Below are positions 12,996 to 20,219 of a stretch of 23,744 nt of DNA, in pieces. Numbering within the stretch: position 1 is the stretch's first letter; each line of letters begins with the position of its first letter. The position numbers were made by a program, and so were the translations under genes. Below the pieces are notes generated by a model. That model saw nothing but the letters and a program-made list of their open reading frames with translations, did not search any database and had not been told where the DNA came from. Source of the DNA: Chloroflexota bacterium (GTDB lineage: Bacteria; Chloroflexota; UBA6077; JACQUR01); contig JACQUR010000204.1 in assembly GCA_016210245.1 (NCBI GenBank), positions 1 through 23,744 on the forward strand, written 5' to 3'.

Positions 12996-13943
12996 ATGAG
13001 TCAGTTCATCGCGCATCGGCTGCTGCTGATGGTTCCTGTGTGGCTGTTCCTGAGTATCGGCGTGTTCAGCCTCGTGCTCCTGCTGCCAGGCGATCCGGTG
13101 CTGAGCATGCTGGGCGAGGGGGCCAGCCCTGACCAGGTGGCGCGCCTGCGCAGCGAACTGGGGCTGGACCTGCCCATCTATCAGCAGTACCTCAACTGGC
13201 TGGCGCGGGCGCTCCAGGGGGATTTTGGAACGTCGCTCATGGTGCGCGGGAAGCCGGTCGTGGTGGCCATTGCCGAGCGCCTACCGGTGACCATCGAGCT
13301 CGCGCTCCTGGCCACACTGCTGACCTACCTGATCGCCATCCCAGTGGGTATCTATTCGGCGCTCCGTCGGGGCAGCGCCGGGGATGCCGCGGTGACCACC
13401 GTGGCGACTTTCGCGCTGGCGCTGCCCAACTTCTGGTTCGCCATCCTGCTCATCCTGCTGTTCAGCTTCACGCTGGGCTGGCTGCCGAGCTCTGGCTGGG
13501 TGCCGATTCAGCAGGACCTGGTCGCCAACCTGAAGCGGGCCACCCTGCCGGTGATTGCCCTGGGGCTGTACAACGCCGCGGTCGTGCTCCGGTTCGTCCG
13601 CTCCAGCCTGCTGGAGGTGCTGGGCGAGCCGTACATCACTACCGCCCACGCCAAGGGGTTGCCCAGTCGGCTGGTGGTGTACCGCCATGCGCTGCGAAGC
13701 GCGCTCATCCCGGTCGTCACGGTCGGAGCCCTGATCCTGGCGCGCATCCTCAGCGGCACCGTGGTGGTCGAGGTCGTCTTCGCCATCCCTGGCGCCGGGC
13801 GCCTGGTGACCGACGCCATCATGGCCCGCGACTTCCTGCTGGTCCAGGCGCTGGTGCTCTTCTTCGGCACCCTCACCCTCCTGATCAACCTCTCCGTGGA
13901 CGTGGCGTACCGATGGCTGGATCCGCGCATCAAGCACAGTTGA
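12996..13943 (+). CDS. ABC importer permease, DppB/OppB type
   Basis: The 315-residue inner-membrane protein has the family layout. TM1 (about 8-30) is followed by the LPGDP motif. An extracytoplasmic domain comprises VARLRSELGLDLPIYQQYLN and LQGDFGTSL. Five more membrane helices follow. The EAA-type cytoplasmic loop is YITTAHAKGLPSRLVVYRHA (about 213-232), which contacts the ATPase. The C-terminal ...VDVAYRWLDPRIKHS is diagnostic. It forms the channel with the next gene product for peptides, nickel, opines or similar solutes. A GAGGG precedes the ATG closely, with GGAAGG further upstream. It is the first gene after a strong promoter. Confidence 0.93.
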   Translation: MSQFIAHRLLLMVPVWLFLSIGVFSLVLLLPGDPVLSMLGEGASPDQVARLRSELGLDLPIYQQYLNWLARALQGDFGTSLMVRGKPVVVAIAERLPVTIELALLATLLTYLIAIPVGIYSALRRGSAGDAAVTTVATFALALPNFWFAILLILLFSFTLGWLPSSGWVPIQQDLVANLKRATLPVIALGLYNAAVVLRFVRSSLLEVLGEPYITTAHAKGLPSRLVVYRHALRSALIPVVTVGALILARILSGTVVVEVVFAIPGAGRLVTDAIMARDFLLVQALVLFFGTLTLLINLSVDVAYRWLDPRIKHS

Positions 13944-14860
13944 GGCAGTCCGGGGGCCTGGCTGAAGCAGGAACCGCGAAGGCCCACTCCAGGCGTGCGC
14001 TCTGGGGAGGGACAGGGGCGTGGAGCCGGTTTCTGGCGGGGCGGTTGGCCGGGCCGGCGCTGGTGGTCTTCGTCCTCATCGTGCTCTACACGGCGGTCGG
14101 CCCGCTGTTCTTGACCCAGGACCCGTACGCTCAGGACCTGCGCCAGCGGTTGTCCCCGCCCAGCCTCGAGCACCTGCTGGGGACCGACGAACTCGGTCGC
14201 GACTATCTGATCCGACTGGCGCTGGGCGGTCGCATCTCGATGGGCGTTGGCGTCCTCTCCGTGGTGCTGGCTATGGTCGTTGGTATCTGGCTTGGGCTGG
14301 TGGCCGGCTATTTCGGCCGCTGGGTCGACGTGATCGCCATGCGGGTGATCGACTCCATCCTGGCTGTTCCAGCACTGATCGGCATGGTGGCGCTGGCGGC
14401 GACCGTTGGAGCCGGTCTGTGGAGCTCCGTCATCGCCATCGCCTTCTTCTCGATGCCGCGCGTGGTCCGGCTGGTGCGCGGCAGCGTACTGTCTGTCAAG
14501 GAGCGGGACTTCGTGATCGCGGCCATCGCCATGGGCGCCAGCCACCCGCGCATCCTGCGCCGCCACATCCTGCCCAACGTGCTGGCGCCGATCATCGTCG
14601 AGGCTTCGCTGCTCTCCGCCACGGCCATCCTGGTCGAGGCGAGCCTGAGCTTCCTGGGGCTTGGCGTCCCCCCGCCTGCCCCGAGTTGGGGCCGCATGCT
14701 GCGCGAGAGCTACCAGTACCTCTACCAGGCGCCCTGGGCCATGCTGCTGCCCGGCGGCCTCATCTTCGCCACAGTGCTGTGCGTCAACACCCTGGGCGAC
14801 GCACTCCGCGATGCCCTCGACCCTCGGCTGCGTTCGGCTCGGCTGGATACGCTGCGCTAA
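13913..14860 (+). CDS. ABC importer permease, DppC/OppC type
   Basis: Up to 315 residues, with a basic N-terminal tail, TM1 at about 46-68, and the DppC-type LGTDELGRDYLIRLALGGR (about 89-107). Several further helices follow, then the EAA loop FVIAAIAMGASHPRILRRHI (about 201-220), and a conserved end SFLGLGVPPPAPSWGRML. It pairs with the DppB-type protein as a heterodimeric channel. The ATG at 13913 overlaps the upstream gene by 31 bases and lacks a clear ribosome binding site. A TTG at 13940, overlapping the upstream TGA as TTGA, is a reasonable alternative giving 306 residues. It ends in a 4-base convergent overlap with the amidase gene. No ATPase gene follows. Confidence 0.92.
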   Translation: MAGSAHQAQLRQSGGLAEAGTAKAHSRRALWGGTGAWSRFLAGRLAGPALVVFVLIVLYTAVGPLFLTQDPYAQDLRQRLSPPSLEHLLGTDELGRDYLIRLALGGRISMGVGVLSVVLAMVVGIWLGLVAGYFGRWVDVIAMRVIDSILAVPALIGMVALAATVGAGLWSSVIAIAFFSMPRVVRLVRGSVLSVKERDFVIAAIAMGASHPRILRRHILPNVLAPIIVEASLLSATAILVEASLSFLGLGVPPPAPSWGRMLRESYQYLYQAPWAMLLPGGLIFATVLCVNTLGDALRDALDPRLRSARLDTLR

Positions 14861-16224
14861 CCCTTCTCACTCTGCAACGCCTTGCCCACCTGCAGCAGCT
14901 TTGGCTCGGACAGGCGAGGCCCGATGATCTGCACGGCCAGCGGGAAGCCATCGAGATGGCCAAATGGCACGGTCAACGCGGGAATGCCAAGGAAATTAGC
15001 GAAGAAGGTGTAGCGCGAGAAGATGCTGTAGAACGGATACCGCTGGCCCCCAATCGCCACCACGTCATCGCCACCTACCATGGGCGGCACACAGGGGCTT
15101 GTAGGCAACAGTAAGGCATCGAGGCCCGCCCACGCCTCGAAATACCGATCGCTGAGTATCCGCCTCGCCTCCACGCTCCGCAGGTAATCCTGGGCCAGAA
15201 TGACTCCGCCAGCCGCCAGCTTGTCCCAGGTAGTGGGGTCGTACTTCTCCCGCAGGGCCTTCAAGAACGGCTCGTGCCATGCGAAGGCCTCCGCTCGAAG
15301 GATGAGTCGGTCCGCCGCCTGGCACACGTCCAGCGCAGGGGCCGCGCACTCCACGATCTCAGCCCCACTCCGCTCCAGCGTGTCAGCCGCGAGCAAGAGA
15401 GCGTGCTTGATGCTGTCGTCCAGAGGCACCAGTTCATCCGGGTTAATGACCCCGACCCTGAAGCCGCGCACATCATTTTCGAAGGCACTGCTGACCTCTT
15501 TGTGGCCATAGAGTCGAAGCCTTGCCTGCTGGTCCAGCAGGGCCTGGAACATAACGTCCACATCATCGATCGTCCTGGCGATGGGGCCGGCCACATCGAG
15601 ACTCGGGCTGAGCGGTATGATCCCGTCGACGGGGACCAGGTCCTTCGTCGGCTTAAGGCCAACGAGGCCGCAGTAGGCTGCCGGCAGGCGTATGGAGCCG
15701 CCAGTATCTGTTCCGATGCCGCCGAAGCACAGATTGGCCGCGACGGCAACGGCCGTCCCCGAACTGGAGCCTCCGGTCGCATAGCGGGCATCGACCGGGT
15801 TCTTCGGGACGCCGAAGGCGCTGACGTGCGGCCCATAGGCGAACTCGTAGAGCTGTGTCTTGCCAACGCAGATCGACCCCTCCTCAGCGAGCCGGTCGTA
15901 GATCGAAGCGCTGGTCGAGGAGATGGCACCAGCCCGAACGAGCGATCCGCACGTGGTCCGCGTTCCCCTTATCTCAATGTTGTCTTTCCAGCAGATCGGT
16001 ATGCCGTGGAGCAGGCCTCGATAGTCTCCATGCGCGAGTTCCCTATCCAACGCTTCGGCGCGAGCGCGCGCCTGGTGCTCGGTGGTGCTGATGAAGGCCT
16101 CGTAGTGGCTCGCCGCGGAGATCCTCTCCAGCGTCTCTGCCACGACTTCTGCTACCGAGACCTGTCGTTGGCGAAGGATGGCGGCAAGCTCCAGGATGGC
16201 CATCCTGTCAGGCAGGAGGGGCAT
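14857..16224 (-). CDS. Amidase signature family enzyme
   Basis: The 455-residue enzyme has the Ser-cisSer-Lys triad of the amidase signature family. Lys80 is in GIPICWKDNIEIRGTRTTCG, the cis-Ser is Ser153 in TGGSSSG, and the nucleophile is Ser177 in GTDTGGSIRLPAAYCGLVGL. It probably hydrolyses an amide or ureide in the cytoplasm. Relatives include GatA, AtzE and aryl/aliphatic amidases; substrate cannot be read. No signal peptide is seen. The ATG at 16224 has GGGAGGT about 5 bases upstream and lies inside the last codons of the preceding small gene (17-base overlap), indicating coupling. GatA identity is unlikely, since no gatB or typical gatC is nearby. The gene is convergent with the permease operon and lies between transporter channel and binding protein genes. 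Confidence 0.92.
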   Translation of the reverse strand: MPLLPDRMAILELAAILRQRQVSVAEVVAETLERISAASHYEAFISTTEHQARARAEALDRELAHGDYRGLLHGIPICWKDNIEIRGTRTTCGSLVRAGAISSTSASIYDRLAEEGSICVGKTQLYEFAYGPHVSAFGVPKNPVDARYATGGSSSGTAVAVAANLCFGGIGTDTGGSIRLPAAYCGLVGLKPTKDLVPVDGIIPLSPSLDVAGPIARTIDDVDVMFQALLDQQARLRLYGHKEVSSAFENDVRGFRVGVINPDELVPLDDSIKHALLLAADTLERSGAEIVECAAPALDVCQAADRLILRAEAFAWHEPFLKALREKYDPTTWDKLAAGGVILAQDYLRSVEARRILSDRYFEAWAGLDALLLPTSPCVPPMVGGDDVVAIGGQRYPFYSIFSRYTFFANFLGIPALTVPFGHLDGFPLAVQIIGPRLSEPKLLQVGKALQSEKG

Positions 16225-16366
16225 CAGGCACCTCCCGCCGTTCGTCGATGAACTGTCGGACGAGCCCGACATACTGCTTGATTTTCGCGATCTCTTCCTG
16301 CTGCCAGCGATCGTAGAAGGATGCAGTGAAGAGATCTCTCAAGAGGTCGATATCGGAGCGTTCCAC
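16208..16366 (-). CDS. Very small protein coupled to the amidase, possible AtzG/GatC-like subunit
   Basis: A GTG at 16366 preceded by AGGAGG with 7-base spacing starts a 52-residue protein, VERSDIDLLRDLFTASFYDR... ending VPDAPPA. It is mostly predicted helical, charged, and has no cysteine or membrane segment. The 17-base overlap with the amidase start suggests co-translation. Amidases such as AtzE (with AtzG) and GatA (with GatC) use small helical partners, so a subunit role is a reasonable inference, but I see no sequence motif that proves it. A longer frame to an ATG at 16471 exists but has no ribosome binding site and a composition unlike the rest. Real gene likely; function unknown. Confidence 0.65.
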   Translation of the reverse strand: MERSDIDLLRDLFTASFYDRWQQEEIAKIKQYVGLVRQFIDERREVPDAPPA

Positions 16367-16533
16367 AGCCGTTCCTCCTAGCTCACAAGAACCAGAGCGG
16401 GCCGCGGGACAGACCCTGGCACGTTGTGCGCGCAACTCAACGCCAGTGACGTTGTGCGGAGTGGTATCCATTCCAGCGCTCGGCTAGGAGCGCGCAGAGA
16501 GACAACGAGCAGGGCTGCGCCCATGGCGGATGT

Positions 16534-16562
16534 TTGACAGACTGGATGAGGCAGCCTACAAT
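16534..16562 (+). promoter_or_regulatory. Near-consensus sigma70 promoter of the binding-protein array
   Basis: TTGACA (16534-16539), a 17-base spacer, and TACAAT (16557-16562) give 11 of 12 consensus bases. Transcription would begin near 16569, with a leader of about 105 bases to the first ATG at 16674. It is the strongest promoter-like match I found in the window. Confidence 0.75.
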
Positions 16563-16621
16563 GAGCAGTCCGATCCCAAGAGATATCCCGGACGCATTGT
16601 ATCTGACAGGGAACGGTCGCT

Positions 16622-16658
16622 GAAACCGAGCACAGGCGTGGAGAACCGAGCACAAGCG
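16622..16658 (+). repeat. 20-base tandem repeat in the leader of the first binding protein
   Basis: AACCGAGCACAGGCG (16624-16638) is followed 20 bases later by AACCGAGCACAAGCG (16644-16658), one base different. The repeat ends just before the GGGAGGGTG ribosome binding site. It does not recur before the other three binding-protein genes. Confidence 0.6.
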
Positions 16659-16673
16659 GGAGGGTGACGCGCC

Positions 16674-18362
16674 ATGGCCGAAGATCACCGGACAGGAGGT
16701 ACAGCGCCGCTTCGCTTCACGCGGCGGGCAATGCTGCGCCAGGCAGCGCAGGGCGGGTTCGTGCTCGGGCTCGCCTCCCTGGTCGGCTGTAGCCCACAGG
16801 CTCCCCCTGCCCCCACGGCTGCTCCCAAGGCACCTGGTGAGCCGGCGCCACCTCCTCAGGCGCCACCGACCGCCGCGCCGGCGGCGAAGGTCACGCCGGG
16901 CGCTGGGGAGCCCCAAATGGGCGGTCGGTTGCGCTTCGTCGTACAGGGTTCGGCTAGCAACCCGGTGCTCGACCCAGCCCAGTTCTTTGCCGCCACCGAT
17001 TGGAACTTTGGCTACAATCTGTACGACACGCTGACCGAGTTCAACGCGCAGGGCGACGTTGTGCCGGGCCTGGCTGAGTCCTGGGACAACCCGGACCCGA
17101 AGACCTACGTGCTGCACCTGCGCGACGGGGTCAAGTTCCACGATGGCACGCCCTTTGACGCCGAGGTGGCCAAGGTCAACCTGGAGTACCACCTGAACCC
17201 GGCCAACAAGTCTCGCCAGGTTGGCCAGGTGGAGTCGATCGACGCCATCGAGGTCGTCGACCGCAAGACCCAGCGCATCCGTTTGAAGCGGCCTTATGCC
17301 GACCTGCCGGTGGCACTGGCGGACGCGGCCGGGATGATGGTTTCGCCGGCCGCGCGGCAGAAGCTGGGCGACCAGTTCGTCAACCGGCCAGTGGGCTCTG
17401 GACCCTTCCAGTTCGTCGAGCAGGTGCGCGACTCCCACGTACTCTTCCGACGCAACGAGCAGCACTGGCGCAAGGACGGCCCCTACCTGGACGAACTGTA
17501 CTACCGGGTCATCCCCGATGCCGTGGTGCGCTATGGCGGTGTCGCGAACGGTGAGTTGGACTTTGCGCCTGCGCGCGCCATTGACGTGCCGTCCGTTCGC
17601 ATGGCGCCGAACGTGAAGACCCAGGAGGTGCTGGACTACAACTGCGAACTCTACTACCTCAACCTGCGCGATGCGGTCTTCGGGGAAAACAAGTACCTGC
17701 GCCAGGCTATGGCCTGGGCGCTCGACCGCAAGGGGTTGATCGAGACGCTGCTCGGGGGTCTGGCGGTGGAGGCCTCGCAGCTCCATCCGCCCTTCAGCTT
17801 CTGGTACTCGAAGCAGCTCCAGCCCTACGGCTACGATCCAGCCCGGGCGCGCGAGCTGCTCAAGCAGGGCGGCAAGCCCAACGGCTTCAAGTTCACGATG
17901 AAGGGTGCCTTTGCCAGGCCCGAGGTTGCGGCCGTGGCGCAGGCATACCAGGCCCAGTTTGCCAAGGTCGGCATCGAGGCGCAGATCGTGGTGCAGGAGC
18001 AGTCCACCTGGATCCAGGACCTGTTCCAGGGCAACTTCGAGACGGTGGTGGGCAACTACAGCGGTGCGGTAGGGATCGACGAGTCCTACAACTCCATGTT
18101 TCATACGAAGGGACGCTACAATCTCGGCGTCCGGGGCAACAAGGAACTGGACCAGCTCATCGAGCAAGCGGCGGGGGAGTACGACCGGACCAGGCGGAAG
18201 GCGATGTACGAGGACATCATCCGTCGCGTCCACGACGAGGTGATGCAGATCTACGTCTTCCACAGCAACATCCGCCTGGCCATGGACAAGAAGGTGCAGG
18301 GGTTCATCTGGGTGCCAGACGGAAGGACGCGCTTCCGCACCACCTGGCTGGCCAGGGCATAA
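16674..18362 (+). CDS. Family 5 solute-binding lipoprotein, copy 1
   Basis: The 562-residue periplasmic or surface-anchored binding protein is of the DppA/OppA/NikA type (SBP family 5). A Tat-like n-region has T16-R17-R18-A-M-L, then a hydrophobic stretch and lipobox LVGC with Cys39. A Pro/Ala-rich linker (about 40-72) leads to the two-lobed domain beginning MGGRLRF. Typical landmarks are YDTLTEFNAQGDVVPGLAES, LRDGVKFHDGTPFDA, LRQAMAWALDRKGLIE and the C-terminal VQGFIWVPDGRTRFRTTW. The likely pocket loop reads YSGAVGIDESY (462-472), differing from GRIGIHDSY in the other three copies. GGGAGGG lies about 10 bases before the ATG. It is the first gene after the near-consensus promoter. Ligand unknown. 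Confidence 0.94.
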   Translation: MAEDHRTGGTAPLRFTRRAMLRQAAQGGFVLGLASLVGCSPQAPPAPTAAPKAPGEPAPPPQAPPTAAPAAKVTPGAGEPQMGGRLRFVVQGSASNPVLDPAQFFAATDWNFGYNLYDTLTEFNAQGDVVPGLAESWDNPDPKTYVLHLRDGVKFHDGTPFDAEVAKVNLEYHLNPANKSRQVGQVESIDAIEVVDRKTQRIRLKRPYADLPVALADAAGMMVSPAARQKLGDQFVNRPVGSGPFQFVEQVRDSHVLFRRNEQHWRKDGPYLDELYYRVIPDAVVRYGGVANGELDFAPARAIDVPSVRMAPNVKTQEVLDYNCELYYLNLRDAVFGENKYLRQAMAWALDRKGLIETLLGGLAVEASQLHPPFSFWYSKQLQPYGYDPARARELLKQGGKPNGFKFTMKGAFARPEVAAVAQAYQAQFAKVGIEAQIVVQEQSTWIQDLFQGNFETVVGNYSGAVGIDESYNSMFHTKGRYNLGVRGNKELDQLIEQAAGEYDRTRRKAMYEDIIRRVHDEVMQIYVFHSNIRLAMDKKVQGFIWVPDGRTRFRTTWLARA

Positions 18363-18414
18363 CTCCGGCCATAGACAAGGGGAGACACGGCGAGAGGACC
18401 TTCAGGGCCTGCAC

Positions 18415-18429
18415 GGGGGCAGCAATCCC
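18415..18429 (+). promoter_or_regulatory. Small hairpin before the copy 2 ribosome binding site
   Basis: GGGG (18416-18419) can pair with TCCC (18426-18429) around a CAGCAA loop, ending 5 bases before the AGGAGGG box (18434-18440). The same loop sequence and position recur before copy 3, and a stronger version precedes copy 4. Confidence 0.4.
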
Positions 18430-18449
18430 AGATAGGAGGGTGAGGCATC

Positions 18450-20132
18450 ATGGCCGAGGACCACCTGGAGGGGAAGCTGAGTTCGCGCCGCCTCAGTCGG
18501 CGCGCAGTGCTGCGCTATGGGATGCATGCGGGGGTTGCGCTGGGGCTGGCCTCGCTCGTCGGCTGCAGCCCGCAAGCTCCTGGTACGCCGGCGGCGCCTG
18601 CCAGCGCGCCGGGGCCAGCGATTGCGCCAACGCGGGGGGCCGCGCCGGCGGCCAAGGTAGCCCCGGGCGCTGGCGAGCCGCGGATGGGTGGGCAACTCCG
18701 CTTTCATCCACCCGGCTCGGCAGGCGTCAACGCGGTGCTGGACCCGGCCCAGTTCTTCGGCGGCACTGACTGGAACTTCGGGTACAACCTCTTCGACACG
18801 CTGACTGAGTTCAACGAGGTGGGCGATGTCGCCCCCGGGCTGGCCGAGTCCTGGGACAACCCGGACCCGAAGACCTACGTGCTCCACCTGCGCGACGGGG
18901 TCAAGTTCCACGACGGCACTCCCTTCGATGCCGAGGCGGCCAAGTTCAACCTGGACTACCACCTGAACCCGGCCAGCAAGTCCCGCCAGGTCGCCCAAGT
19001 CGATTCGATCGACGCCGTGGAGGCGGTCGATGCCAGGACCCTCCGTATCCGCCTCAAACGGCCCAGTGCCGACCTGCTGGTGGCGCTGGCGGACGCGGCC
19101 GGGATGATGGTCTCACCGACCGCGCGGCAGAAGCTGGGCGACCAATTCGTCAACCGGCCGGTGGGCAGCGGCCCCTTTGTGTTCGTGGAGCAGGTGCGCG
19201 ACTCCCACGTGCTCTTCCGCCGCAACGACCAGTACTGGCGCAAGGATGGCCCCTTCCTGGACGAAGTGCGGTCTCCAGTCATACCCGACGCCGTCGTGCG
19301 CGCTGGAGCTGTGGCCGCAGGCGAGCTCGACTTCGTGGCTGCGCGCGCTCTCGATGTGCCATCCATCCGCATGGCATCGAACGTCAGGACCCAGGACGTG
19401 CTCGACTATAACTGCGAGCTCTACTACATGAACCTGCGCGACGCGGTCTTCGGGGAAAACAAGTACCTGCGCCAAGCCCTGGCCTGGGCGCTCGACCGCA
19501 AGGCGCTCATCGAGACCCTGCTGGGGGGCCTGGCCGTGGAGGCGACGCAGCTTCACCCGCCTTTCAGCTTCTGGTACTCCAAACAGATCCAGCCCTACGG
19601 CTACGATCCGGCCAGGACACGCGAGCTGCTCAAGCAGGGCGGCAAGCCCAGCGGCTTCAAGTTCAAGATCAGCGGTCCCTTTACCACCCCCGATCGCGCG
19701 GCCGTGGCGCAGGCGTACCAGGCTCAGTTTGCCAAGGTTGGAATCGAGGCGGAGATCGTGGCCCTGGAGTCGTCCAAGTGGCTGGACGACCTGTACAAGG
19801 GCAACTACGACATTGTGGCGTCCAACTATAGCGGCCGGATCGGGATCCACGACTCCTACAGCTCCATGTTCCACAGCAAGGGCCGCTTCAACGGCGGAGT
19901 CCGGGGCAACAAGGAACTGGACGGGCTCATCGAGCAGGCGGAGGGGGAGTACGACCGGACCAGGCGCAAGGCGCTGTACGATGAAATCATTCGCCGCGTT
20001 CACGACGAGGTGATGCAGATCTACGTCTTCCACAGCAACATCCGCCTGGTCATGGACAGGAAGGTGCAGGGGTTCGTGTGGGTGCCGGACGGGAAGACCC
20101 GTTTTCGGACCACCTGGCTGGCCGCGGCATGA
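18450..20132 (+). CDS. Family 5 solute-binding lipoprotein, copy 2
   Basis: The 560-residue paralogue aligns with copy 1 almost end to end. It carries S16-R17-R18-A-V-L Tat-type residues, lipobox LVGC with Cys39, and an Ala/Pro linker (40-67). The binding domain begins MGGQLRFHPPGSAG, one or two residues longer at this point than copy 1. The pocket loop is NYSGRIGIHDSYSSMF, sharing NYSG with copy 1 but the Arg/His residues with copies 3 and 4. The segment KFKISGPFTTPDRAAVAQAY resembles copies 1 and 4. It also has substitutions not shared by others, e.g. PSADLLVALADAAG and EVRSPVIPDAVV. AGGAGGG is 9 bases before the ATG, 87 bases after the previous stop. Confidence 0.94.
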   Translation: MAEDHLEGKLSSRRLSRRAVLRYGMHAGVALGLASLVGCSPQAPGTPAAPASAPGPAIAPTRGAAPAAKVAPGAGEPRMGGQLRFHPPGSAGVNAVLDPAQFFGGTDWNFGYNLFDTLTEFNEVGDVAPGLAESWDNPDPKTYVLHLRDGVKFHDGTPFDAEAAKFNLDYHLNPASKSRQVAQVDSIDAVEAVDARTLRIRLKRPSADLLVALADAAGMMVSPTARQKLGDQFVNRPVGSGPFVFVEQVRDSHVLFRRNDQYWRKDGPFLDEVRSPVIPDAVVRAGAVAAGELDFVAARALDVPSIRMASNVRTQDVLDYNCELYYMNLRDAVFGENKYLRQALAWALDRKALIETLLGGLAVEATQLHPPFSFWYSKQIQPYGYDPARTRELLKQGGKPSGFKFKISGPFTTPDRAAVAQAYQAQFAKVGIEAEIVALESSKWLDDLYKGNYDIVASNYSGRIGIHDSYSSMFHSKGRFNGGVRGNKELDGLIEQAEGEYDRTRRKALYDEIIRRVHDEVMQIYVFHSNIRLVMDRKVQGFVWVPDGKTRFRTTWLAAA

Positions 20133-20185
20133 GCGGGCGATGGGCAACGGGAGGACTGGCGAGGGGGAGCCTCAGGTCCTGAGCA

Positions 20186-20199
20186 GGGGTAGCAATCCC
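20186..20199 (+). promoter_or_regulatory. Small hairpin before the copy 3 ribosome binding site
   Basis: GGGG (20186-20189) can pair with TCCC (20196-20199) around a TAGCAA loop. The 25 bases that follow the loop are nearly the same as before copy 2. A second palindrome, CTCAGGTCCTGAG (20171-20183), lies just upstream, and copy 2's leader has a shorter version (CAGGGCCTG at 18403-18411). Confidence 0.4.
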
Positions 20200-20219
20200 A
20201 GATAGGAGGGTGAGGCGCT

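Larger units (their letters stand above)
16367..16673. other. Divergent regulatory region between amidase unit and binding-protein array
   Basis: About 300 bases without a convincing gene. It contains the strong rightward promoter at 16534-16562 and the leader repeat at 16622-16658. The decamer ACGTTGTGCG also occurs twice (16421-16430 and 16449-16458), 28 bases apart, on the amidase side, which could be a regulator site. No clear leftward promoter could be picked out by eye. Confidence 0.5.

Noticed and set aside
16367..16471. Longer 87-codon version of the small amidase-linked protein from 16471
   Set aside because: The additional residues lie in a promoter-like region, lack a ribosome binding site and differ in composition; the GTG at 16366 has an AGGAGG at 7 bases.
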